Assembly (NCBI GenBank): GCA_010645155.1
Contig: CM021322.1
Location: 2,598,417 to 2,662,416, forward strand
From: Tigriopus japonicus
Lineage: Eukaryota > Arthropoda > Copepoda > Harpacticoida > Harpacticidae
DNA: 64,000 nucleotides
Direction of reading: 5' to 3'
Made by a program: the position numbers and the translations under genes. Under the pieces are notes generated by a model, which saw nothing but the letters and a program-made list of their open reading frames with translations, searched no databases and was not told the DNA's origin. Shown piece by piece: positions 15,430 through 26,867 of the stretch (position 1 is the stretch's first letter; every line of letters starts with the position of its first letter).

Positions 15430-18400
15430 GCATCTTTTTGAGTGTATTACATTTTTCGTGACAACAACCATATCCAAGTTATGGGCATGATTCCCTGTTC
15501 AGTTTCTTATGATGAATCACCCAGTATTCATTTTAAATGAGCTGAACGTGGGTGTTGAAGAATTGCACAATTTTTCTCAGACCCGGTAGACCGAATCAAC
15601 AATTGTGATATTGTGATATGTCATCATTTTTTCTTGTGTTTACTCATTGAGAAAAGAGCTATTCCATTCTTCAAAGAACTACTCGAGCTCATATCATCAT
15701 GATTGGCCAGAACAAAAAACCAGGATTGTGACAAAAAGATCAAGAAGTTAGCCGCCATGTTTTTATGCTACAGAGAATTTAAAATGAAAATAGATTTGAG
15801 GATGCTCTACAAGTTGTTTAAGAGACGTAACGATAATTGCTTGCTGAGGAAAATGGTGTTGCCAATTTGGCCGACGGGAAAGGTCAAACTCGTAGATTCA
15901 TGCTATCTTGCTATTCATGCACCATTAAGTCCTTGGAAATGGATTTTCAATAAGTTATGAATCCATAATTCACCTTAATGGGCTGCTCTTTTTCCATCGA
16001 CAGACTCGCATAATAATGGTTCACGACAACTGGCTCGCAATTTGACATTTCAAATTGGGTTACTCAATATGACAAATATTCGCAAACGAGCGGTTTGTCC
16101 TTAAAACAACTTCAACCTACTTTTAAGTCATTTTTTTCAGGCTATTTCCACCAATGACATGGTTAATTTTGATTTTGTTACAAACAGAGATAAAAACGAA
16201 TCAAAAGTTGAGTCAAAGAGCAATAGATTCAAGTTAAAGAGGCGGTTTGTTCCAATCAGGCCCCTTAATTTCAGGGAGTGTTATCCAGTGCCAGGAAGAT
16301 TAATACCATTTCATTTATCTCACAACGCTCCATTACCGTAAAATGGCAACTCGCTTTGTCTCTCTTGGATTGTCGGCTCACGGAATAATTGACAGCCAGA
16401 CTTTGCCATTTTTGGTTGCTCAACCGATGCAAATGTGGGTTGCGGATGCATCGAGTACAAATTATGACATATTGACATGACCCAGCTGATTCTTCGTAGA
16501 TTCTCTTTTGAGGGCCCCTGCCAAGACTTGATGAGCTTGATATATTTGAAGCACTTAGGACTTGGCAACAATTCTCGACCCCCGTTTAAGAGCTCAGCAA
16601 AAATGTATCTACAGTTGACCCTTTTTGTATCTCGAATCTTGGTCCTTTGTGTTCATCTACAAGATCTCAACCTTGATTTACCTCTCAACAGAGTATCACA
16701 ATCGGACCAAGATTTTGTCTAAGTCTCATCTGAAGCCGTCACTGATGAGATTGCGGTGGAAATTATGCAAGGAATGAAGAGATTGTTGCAAAAAAGAAAC
16801 ATGACACTTGAGACTTCTCCGCTTTGAGCGCTCTAGGGAGGCTTCCAACTTCACTGTTATTGTTGTTGATGCTTCTTCCTCGGTCATTCTGAATGGGCAT
16901 CCTGGTCTTAAACAAAGGAGTGATCTATGATATTCCAAAGGCGTCCTACGCATGCCAGCATCGGATAATAAGGAATCTCCGAGGGGGAATTCATTGCTGA
17001 GATCATCCTTTTGATGTTCTGAAATTAGTCAATAACTCGAGCTATTTGTTGCCTCCAGATTGCACACGTCCATAGAATTAGGTAGAGAGGAAATCCTGGG
17101 CTACAACTACTGCTTATTTTGAAGTTCACCTTTAAAGGTGAACTAAGCATCATCGTAAACTCAGAATAAGCTTGATTTTTTAGGCCTTGTCGCTCTGATT
17201 GTCCATGATTAACCATCTCCACACATTAGGTATTTTGATTGGATAAAGATGGAAATGAACGTTGAGTAATTTTCCATCAATAAAAAGGTCATTTGTTTTT
17301 AACAAGTCCCCCAACGATAGCTTTGCCGTTCAGGCCACTCTTCAAAATTTAACTTTCATTTAAAGAACTCACGAGCGCAAATTCTTTCAAGATCCATTTG
17401 CAGTTTTGGTCTGAGGAAGCTGTTTCTATTCAAATCTGTGCGCAAGTTCCGCAAACTAAAAGTTGACCAACAATACTCTATGCCTTTACAGGGTTGTGGT
17501 AAATTGACGTCCCTTAAACTCCAACATTAAAATATATGAAGAAAAAAGAGTCTCAGAAATCTAATCAATTTCATCACCAATCAGACATCATAACCATAAA
17601 CCCGTTGAGTTCAAAGTAATTCTTGGTTTGGAGTGGGTTATGAGTTCTTAACAACCCAAAGGATTGCGAAGTTGGAGGCTCGTTTTCCTCAAAATGTTAT
17701 GGTCAAAGAAATGTAAAGGTACAGTATATTCGCTCAAACTTCAAATGCCAACCCTGTAATATGTACCCTCAATTGTTTGTCTGAATTATGGTCAGGGGTG
17801 GACCCTTTAAGCCTTCTAAACACGTTATGGTACCTCCATGAACATAATACACGCTATAAATATCATGTACCAACACTTTTTGGGGATGAAATCTCACCTT
17901 AAAAGCTCCATTCTAACAGTACACCCAAATGCTCAATGACGCACATGTGTTGTCCGTTTTGTGAAGATTAAGCTCGTGGGTCCTGATGGTCCTCATGAAG
18001 ATCACGAATTATTGATGACATTACGCTGTTAGAGAATGCACGGAGGGGCCATCACATTTTAAACAAGAAGAGGAGAAAAACATGCCTCTACTTGTTGATA
18101 ACCATCCACTTCCTGTGATCATCCGAAATTGACCTTGATGTGATAATTGCCTCTGCCATATCGGAACCCTCTTCTCCTATTGTACTAATGTCCAGATCAG
18201 AGAAGATCTTCTTTAAACGGGAAAGAGAATTGGAGGGACGTCGTTTGTCACTTGGTTTGTGTTCTTTCACGGCTATTAATCTATTTATATACCGTCACAG
18301 CGGGATGATGGTGATTATGATTTGCTTGGCTTCAGAAACTAAATACCATCTCCCACACTTTTCCAAAGCCACTTATGACAAAAATCATCCTCGTCTGTTT

Positions 18401-19914
18401 TGCACCGGAAATTCAAAGTCGCCCCTGTCAAACTTGGACCTTGGAAGAAGGATTGGCGTGAGTTCTGAAATGCTTGGACAAGACGAGGCAAGAAATTGTG
18501 AATAGACCGCATTCAAATGTCAAATCTTATCTGGCATACACTACAAGACTGACCCGTTAGTTTTGGGTATAATATGAGCGACTAGTCCATCTTCAACTTC
18601 CATCTATCGAGCAGCCAATTACGGGGTCGAAGATATACAGATGAACGTACAAGGATGAAATTGAAATGTCAGACACGATTCCTTTGAATCCTCTTTTAGG
18701 ACACAATCATTGGATGGAACTTTGAAATGGAGAGAAAAAAATGGGGCAAAACATGAGCTCAGAAGGTTTTATGACCATCTTTGGCCTTTCCATCATATCT
18801 GACAATTTGAAGCCAGTGTTCTGCGTACATGAAAGATTGAGCGTGGGTTGTGGAGACACTACTAGGATTTGTGAATTAAAATGTAGTACCACGCATGGCT
18901 TGACTCAGATCATGACAAGAACGTCACATTGACATCGGGAGCTTCTTAGTCAATTGACAGACGTTCTCATTAAAAATACACCAACTGATGTGAACGAACG
19001 TCCCCATGAATAAGTTGAGCATCGACACAACATGCTCGACAAAACGATAACCAATCGACACGAACGAGACCTATTCTGGGGGAACTTGGGAAGATCCTTC
19101 AACTTGCTTTGAGGGTAACCATAACATTTGTCCATTCAGACGACCGCCTACGTTCTTATAATTACTTCAACTTTTGAGTTGAGATGAAGAACGCGATATT
19201 AATGGCGAGTTATTGCGACGGTTCCATTCAGCCAGAGCAGAGAGAAAGAAAGAAAGATGTCTACCAATATTAGACTGGATGCATAGTACTTAATAGCTTC
19301 TTTGGCAGTAGGTGCTGATGGTTTGTCCACTGCCCACGGGTGAAATTCAACGCCACGCAGTCTGAGTCGTTCAATTTCACAGACTTCGAAATCCTTGGAT
19401 TCCACATATTCCTACACACGTTTATTGTTCTTGAATTGTGAGTTAATTAGGAGGTTTTAAATCTGTGTTAGGTTTTGGTTTGGGGAGAGACCAACCTGAT
19501 TGAGTCGAGAAAGAACAAGCCACTTGTCATTATCAGAGCTGCCATATCTACAGGGTGTCAACTATGAGTCATATTTTTGACCAATTCTGGACAAAGAGTT
19601 GGTTTTGGACGCTTCAAAACGGGAATCAATAAGCACTTACCTTTTCTAAATATGGACGACTTTCAAAAGTTTGATCTTTTGCTCCATGGTCTCTTGGCAG
19701 CTTGGAGAAGACCAATTGATGCAAGTCATTCCAGCATTAGGTGACCATTATTCCACCTTTGTCACAATTGTTTGGACCCATACACCATTAGGCTGATCCA
19801 TGGACCACTGGAAGGTGGACACAGACGGTAGGGATTGAATTTGAGAAGTCTTGTTCAATCCATAAAATTGGTTTTCCTTCTTGGGAGATGGCGTATGTGT
19901 TCAGTGGAATCAAA
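15430..19914. other. Gene-poor intergenic region
   Basis: No frame above about 120 codons and none with a recognisable domain. The notable structure is a 22-bp perfect palindrome at 17123-17144. Confidence 0.45.
17123..17144. repeat. 22-bp perfect palindrome
   Basis: The half AGTTCACCTTT is followed immediately by its exact reverse complement. Each half contains AGTTCA, which resembles a nuclear-receptor half-site, but the 10-bp spacing of the inverted half-sites is not a standard response element. Structure is certain, function is not. Confidence 0.85.
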
Positions 19915-19960
19915 ATTTCAATTTTCAACTCGACCAAACGTCGAGGTAAAAAAACATCAT
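19915..19960 (+). repeat. Dispersed repeat copy related to the serpin-intron foldback
   Basis: The segment starts ATTTCAATTTTCAACTCGAC and then has CAAACGTCGAGGT. It matches both arms of the foldback in serpin intron 3 (29059-29112 plus strand, 29219-29272 minus strand) over the first 13 bases exactly and more loosely beyond. CTCGAC/GTCGAG form a small internal hairpin. Confidence 0.55.
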
Positions 19961-22900
19961 GCCCTCGGAACTTTTAGGACAGGAATGAGTAGGGAAATTC
20001 TGAGTTTGTCATTTTCTAAGGTTTTTGCACTCAAAGTTATACCTATATGAGAATATTATCTGTCATTAGTAGCATCATCCTTACTTACATTGAGAGTTAT
20101 TTTGATACCATTGAACTGATATACCTAAATCAGAAAGCTTCTTACAAAGCATTTTTTAATTATACCAACCAATGGACCAGCTTTAATTGGACCTCACATG
20201 AGATAGCTCCATTAATCTAGGTGTAATTTTGATTCTAACGTTTGATTGAGATGAATACCAAAATGTGTAGTGTCCGCCAATCAAGTCAGACCATATCTGC
20301 AAAAGAACTCAATTGTCGCCTTCATATCTCTCATTACTAGCCTCGTCGTCCAGAGTTCAGTCGTTCTCTGATAATGTCATTGAACGAATGCATCGAGTTG
20401 TTTTCATTAATTTATTCCGGGATAAAAAATAGTGTCATGCTCGGGCAACATTTTTTGGTGTGTGTGATTAAAGGTTAAGAATGATGACTCTCTAAACATT
20501 GCCAAGTCACTCTTGCCTTAGAATTAGGACAGTTCAAGGAAGGGTCAAGCGGTGAATTATTGTTAGTTTCTTGACTTTTCTTTTTAACATGTGAAGCTCG
20601 AGCTAGGATCCTTTATGTTGAGCCGACACTATTTTTTTTCTGTATAATTGTCATCCATAAAGAAGTTTGAAAAGTTATAGCCAGTTCTATTTCCATGTGT
20701 AACTCTTTTACGAAATTTGAATCGAGCATTAAAATGACCATCTCATCATGGACAGGAAAAACATTGACCTTGTGTGACTTAATTCTGAAGTATCTAAAAA
20801 CAGTTATGGCACTTGGTCGAGCGAGCTTAATGAAAATCCCTACTCATTCATTGGAAGAGCATAAGATGAATTAAAATTGTCGGTCAATGGGATTTTTAAG
20901 ACATCAAATATGATTAACATGAACAATTTATACTGTTTAATGGGTTTCCTTAGCTCATCAAAACACGTTTGGACGAGGAAAAATGATGCTTTGGATTTAC
21001 ATTTGACCAGGAATGAATAATGCATCGATTAAAATCCCGAGGCTTTATGGCTACAACTGCGTCAACATTTCATTTTGCGTATTTTACTTTGGCTCCTGCC
21101 TGAGGTTTTGGAAGATTTTTTGGTCATAATGGGGCTTCTTCCATAACTTGTTTGTTCTTTATCTTCATAAAACGGGTATTTGGCTCTTGTATTGATTTTA
21201 ATTATTGACTTAAAAATGAGCTGGAATCTCAAGTTTATCATTTGCACCGACCAATTTTTTTGGGCGTTTCACGCATGGTTTAATGTTACATGCATTTTTT
21301 TGTGTCAAAGGATGCTTTTACTCAAAATACAACCAATCTTTCAAAGGCATTAATTTTCTTCAAACATGTTAAATAGATTCCTATCCATGAGCGTGACCAC
21401 AAAATAGCTTTGGAAGTCATACTTGAATTTCCAGTGACATACATTTTACCAATATTCATCGCGGCATTTACAAAATGCGTTAAAAATCTCCAACTATATT
21501 AATTTTCAATAAGAATAACAAAAAAGGTCAAAAAACATTTGTTCTCCCAACCATTATTCTGTTCTTGGCTGGACTGCAACCACCCTGTATCAATCATTGG
21601 CCATAACATTGCTTGCTACTGCTCCTACGTGCTTCTTCAACTTCAAGTCCATAACTGAAACTGGCAAACGTTGAAATCAAGATATTGGGCTTGAGCCAAA
21701 TTGAGTGGGACGAAGAGAAATCTTTTTAATTGTTGACCATTAGATCGTGTTTCATTTTTTTTCGTGTGGGGGATACTTAACACGAAATTTCATTATCTTT
21801 TGACTGTTTCTGGGGCGAAAAAATCAATTTGAGTTTAAGATAGCATGGTTAGCGGAAGATGTGAAGTCGACCAATAGTGTCATTGTTTGTGAGGGCTTTT
21901 TATCCGTGGGGTTTATAAATCTAACAAAGAAAAAGAAGTGCTTCCGCTTTATCGATGTAGTTTCATCAACAAACTTGATGACATGAAAGGCTAATTAGTC
22001 TTGGTTGGATACCTTGTTGTTAACCACGCCAAACTACCGACGAATTGTCCCACGGTGTTTTTTTCTGTCTTTTTTAGGTTTTGATCGATATACCCAAAGA
22101 CATCTTGGCATTTTTTGGACCGTGGTCCCTTATTTGAATTGCGAAAGAAAATGATGAAAAAGGCATCCCATGGATCAATAACATATTATCATAGAGATCA
22201 GTTCATGTCTTTTGAAGCAAATGACGACATTATCTTGGAGTGGGCAATTGTGGTAGTAAAGTAAAAATTGCAGATTTTTTAGACAAGTATTTCATTTCGG
22301 AGTGGCTAAAAAAAAGATGTTTGTGCATGTTGCATTTATTGCATTTCGGGATACAAAGAACTGAAAGAGATCAAAACTTTTAACCAATTTCTAAACCCAA
22401 GAATAATTCTTGACTAGTCTGTAGATTACGTTTGGGTTCTTTTCAAAAATATTGAACTGTTTTTACGATCAGAAAATGTGCAATTGAAAATTATTGGACG
22501 AAATAAACAATGACAACTCGAAAAACTGACATCATGTTGCAAAATGTCAATTTTGTATTAAACGATTATTTTCTTAGTTAGCCTTTGATGGTAAAACATC
22601 AATGATTTGGACAAGTAATTGGTAGAAAAGTTATGTGTACTTTAATCAAAATCATCTGAGCTCTATCATGATCAGCTCTATCATCACTTTGATCGACCGT
22701 TTTTAAGGCCGCAATTTTCCTGTTCAGCAACGAATCGTTCAAGAAATGTTTGGGTTATGATTTAAAGCTAAATCCCGATTAGTTCGACCTAAAAGTGACG
22801 CCGACTTGCAAGTATTATGTGTAACCAACTTGCACTTTTTGTGGCAATAAATCTTGCCTCATATCCTAAAAAATGATGGATGATCCCAGTAAGATTTAAA

Positions 22901-23771
22901 TACAGGACGACGTTAACCCTCCAGGTTAAACCCATGGATCAATATTCCCGGTTTGTTTGTCGCCCCTTAGGACACTCTATAATCACGTACTTGATTCATC
23001 TAAACCTGCGATCTTGCACCCAAAAGCTCAACATCCAAAATGAGGAACCCGGTCTCAAAGCGAAAACACGTAAAATCGACAATGGCGACGCCTTTCATCA
23101 TTGGAATTATACTAGCGCAGAGTCATGAAAAGCAAGGCGTCCACTATCCAACCTTTTGTGATTAATTTCTGCTCCGACTGAAAAAAAGACACCTGGCACT
23201 TGATTTTTGACGAGGCTTCTTGTGGTCCAATGGCAATTTGTCCTTTCTTTTCATCAGACCCCGTCTTTATTGACGTTAATCTTAGACGATTACCGCACCT
23301 ATTATTTTCCCAGATTTCCCTCACCGCAACGTCAGCTCGTTTTTCTATCGCTCAAATGATCTTCAATCCAGTAATCATGGGGTATCATCTTCCCTCGGTT
23401 CGTCCACGAGGGAGCACGGTTTTGGTGTGCGTGTGTGCATACTGTGTATACAGTACCTTTACCGGATGGCTAGAGTTGATTTTAGCACAATTAAACTGTC
23501 TGAAGCTCGCTCTAGGAGCTCCACTAATGGAGTTCTCCCGAGTCTTCTTTCTCTCGCTCGGTTCTTACTCTCGTTCTGGCTCAAGTGCAACCAACAGGTG
23601 ATGGAAGAGATGAGCTCTTATTTGACCAGTGACGCCATTTCCACTTGTAGCATACAGGCGATGGATGGATAGGAGTTGTGAGGTTGTTTAAACCGGGGAG
23701 TTCTGAAACTATGGTCAGGGCGGAGGATTTAGGAGCAAGATTAATATTTGCTAATCAATATAGAGAATTGC
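19961..23771. other. Gene-poor intergenic region
   Basis: AT-rich, with short frames only. A 133-codon plus-strand frame at 23200-23601 has no recognisable domain. A short direct repeat around AGCTCTATCATGATC occurs near 22660-22690. Confidence 0.4.
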
Positions 23772-24094
23772 GAAGTTCAATCAGCATATCCTTCTAAAAG
23801 GGGCTAGGGAGTTCATTATCATTCATTATATCCCTTATAGCACAATTTTATCAGGAATTAATTTTAAGAGTCAAGCACTTAAGTGGAAAAGCTCTGTAAA
23901 TATTGCCTACCACAAAATTGTTTTAATAAGTGAACAGCTCCACAGCATTGTCTCCACATCATTCCATGCATGCCTAAGTAAGCTTCTTTAGCTATATGTA
24001 TCCACAGCATTCATTGCACACATTAGGCTTCCACAGCACACCTCCACTGCAAACACTGCCCACCTCCATGGCATAAACTGCACACTTCCATTGC

Positions 24095-24352
24095 ACACCT
24101 CCATGCATAGGGTGTTCACCTCCATGGCATAAAGTGTTCACCTCCAAGGCATAAGGGGTTCACCTCTATGGCATAAGGTGTTCACCTCCATGGCATAAGG
24201 TGTTCACCTCCATGGCATAAGGTGTTCACCTCCATGGCATTAGGTGTTTACCTCCATGGTATAAAGTGTTCACCTCCATGGTATAAGGTGTTCACCTCCA
24301 TGGCATAAGGTGTTCACCTCCATGGCATAAGGTGTTCACCTCCATGGTTCAT
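24095..24352. repeat. 22-bp minisatellite, about 11 units
   Basis: The CACCTCC anchor recurs at 24117, 24139, 24161, 24183, 24205, 24227, 24249, 24271, 24293, 24315 and 24337, an exact 22-bp period. Each unit contains CACCTCCATGG (with a CCATGG palindrome) and CATAAGGTGTT, with scattered substitutions. The 24000-24095 sequence upstream holds looser copies of the same words at irregular spacing and looks like the progenitor. No CpG occurs in the array or its flanks (23772-24447). Confidence 0.95.
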
Positions 24353-24357
24353 GGAGG
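24339..24357. repeat. Inverted repeat capping the minisatellite
   Basis: CCTCCATG (24339-24346) is followed after three bases by its exact reverse complement CATGGAGG (24350-24357), forming an 8-bp stem precisely where the array ends. Confidence 0.85.
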
Positions 24358-24359
24358 GT

Positions 24360-26013
24360 TCTTTCACCTGAATTTGGTTACAACCAAGTGTACCATGTGC
24401 CATTATGAGTTAAACTGTTGTATAACTACATGATTAAATCAATGTAGCGAGGGCAGATGTTCTTATTAAATGCACAATGACTGGTATGAGCAACAGTGGG
24501 ATCAGAACAAAGCAGGGATCTTATGGGTTGTAACTTTATAACATGCTTATCGAATTATGAACATTTAGAATATTTTGGATTTTCTGTTTCAAAGCAAGTT
24601 TGGATCACAAAGACCTTGTTTATTTTGCGTCGCATTTCAAATCCTACTCGTTCCAACAATTCAGCAGTCCCATCTCAATCTGAAGGGTCGCACTAGCTTC
24701 GAACTCATACGGGTGCTCTTGTAAAACACTTACTCTCGTACTACTGGTACCCAATCCATGGCCGTTAATGACCATGCAACGGACAGCAAGACCAGCGACT
24801 CCTACACCCCTCCTCCTCCTTCTCTTCTCCTCTTGCTCTTACTTCTCGTCAGTACTCTCTGTGCGTTTTCTTGAACTCGGCATTGGTGGTGGTGATGGTG
24901 GCGACGACGACTTGTTCTCCCTGACAAAGTGGATAGGGATCAGCATTCAGCACGGAAAGAAGACGAGGTTTGGATTTGGGTAGCGTCCGTCGTCTCATTT
25001 GAAGTGGTTGGCAATCGTTATGATTACTACACCAACCACCAACATCATCATCATCCTCAAAAGCACCATCACCTCTACCACCACAGCCAATAGCTACTAC
25101 CAGCTCAGCTCCGCCAGCATAACCAATGGACACGGCAGCGGTACCACTTATTGTCATAATCACTACCTAGTTGTTTCTTGAACGTAGTCAATGGATGTGC
25201 ATGAACAGTAACACTTTTCTCGATCCACCTTTGCCCCAGGAAGAAAGGGCGTCTGGAGTACCAGATGGTCGAATGAAATTGAAAGAGGACTCATGAGAAC
25301 GGGAGACTCCCCTCAAAGTCGCGGCAACTTGGGTAAAAGGATGAACAAGTGAGGTTTTAGACCAAGACTTCAAAGGAACGCTCATTCAAGGACACATGAT
25401 ATTTTGATGTGAAGCGTCCCATAATAAACATAAAGTGCCCCAAACGCACAGGTCAATACGATTGCTGTAATATAAACCACTTCCAAAGTGTTTCTGTAGT
25501 ACAATTGTAAGGTCGGAAAGAGTCAATGACGGCAATGACTTCTCAGTGGTTCCTTCTAGTTTTACGCTGACGCCCGTACGTTTTCTTCTCATGGTTGGGA
25601 AAAAGGTGATTTGCTCTCACCTTGTCATCAACAAGTTCATCTGTGAAGCAAGATTCAGAGCTACTGTATGAGGTGAAATAACCACCACAGGGGAGCTGGG
25701 GTAAGCCCGGGGTAATCCTCGTCATGGCAGTCTATGAATCGGCTAAATTCTGGTGGACTTTATCTTGACCTGAAATTAATGAACGGACTCCAATATACCT
25801 TAGACGTCGAGGAATCAGCCTTGTCCAACTGAGGAGAGGGCATCCTTAAAGCACCTGAGTTTTCGATTGGAACATCGAACACCAAAATGAGAGCTCATAT
25901 GAGGGGAGAGAAGGTAGTAAGTTCTGCTCCTCCTCCTTCTCGTCTTTGGGAGCGGAAAGGGCATATGGAGGGTAAGGAGAGCTGCTGGATGCACGAAGAC
26001 GAACGAAGGTACA

Positions 26014-26055
<42 letters not shown>

Positions 26056-26867
26056 GAGGCGGCGGTGGTAGCTTGTCAAGCGAAGATCATCTTGTCTATC
26101 GCTGTTGACTATAATGAGCAAGGAGAGTTTGAGGAGCAGTAGCCTAATTATCACCATTTTCAAGACGACCCGTCCTTTCGTTGAACCCAATCTTGACAAT
26201 GGCGATCTTCGTTCCGTCCAACAACCTGTGACTGTTTGAGCTTGTATCAATCACTGAGAAAATCCCAATGGGTTCTCTCACGGAACGATCAAAGGGCACG
26301 CCGAAGGCTCTCGATGTTCGCGGCACTCTTTCAACCATCTCCTGGGAAGGATCCCAGCTCAAGAGAAGCTCCACCGGAAAAAAAAGCTGAGTGAGCCTAT
26401 CGTGGGAAACCCATTTCAGGCAGTGGATCTCGGGTACAAATCTGCTGGCCCTGTCGTTCGTCGCTTTTGTGTTGCTGTTGGGATCTGACACCTTTGGCTG
26501 GATGGAGTGAGTGTCAACCTGGGTGATGTCTGATTGTGTTATCATTTCCCTCAAAACACACAAATCGGGATTCGAGAGATGTCTCCCTCAATTGGTTAAT
26601 CTTCGCACCCAATACGATCTCGCTCATTGGGAGGTGGTCTTTCTCTCTGTCTTTTCTTGATAGGAGCTTTTTGAACTCCGAAGCTCAACAGTCAGTTATC
26701 AAAGGGAGAGCAAGGAGGAAAGGAGGAAGGCGAGGGAAAATATCAAGGAAATCCACTCGTCTCTATCGTTCGACTCACTCCATCACTAGTGACGAAAAGA
26801 AAAGTTCGACCCGTGCGTTCTTCCTTAATATTCAATTCAAGAAGCAACACACATCAAAACAAAGACC
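24360..26867. other. Region upstream of the serpin
   Basis: No securely supported gene. It holds short triplet-rich tracts (about 24870-25080), a (GAT)n run, and one minus-strand segment (25621-25725) that looks like an orphan first exon. The serpin promoter should lie in the last few hundred bases, but no convincing core motif was recognised. Confidence 0.4.
26014..26054. repeat. (GAT)n microsatellite
   Basis: About 13 uninterrupted GAT triplets. On the minus strand they produce an Ile run in a spurious frame. Confidence 0.95.

Noticed and set aside
19549..21593. Possible 2-kb Tc1/mariner element with TACAGGGTG at one end and CACCCTGTA at the other
   Set aside because: Only about 7 bp of terminal repeat agree and no transposase relic is visible between them; the ends may be coincidental.
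26011..26060. CRISPR-like or coding interpretation of the GAT run
   Set aside because: Plain triplet microsatellite with no spacers and no supported frame.
26144..26563. 139-codon minus-strand frame upstream of the serpin
   Set aside because: Composition is unremarkable and no motif was recognised; length is compatible with chance in moderately GC-rich DNA.
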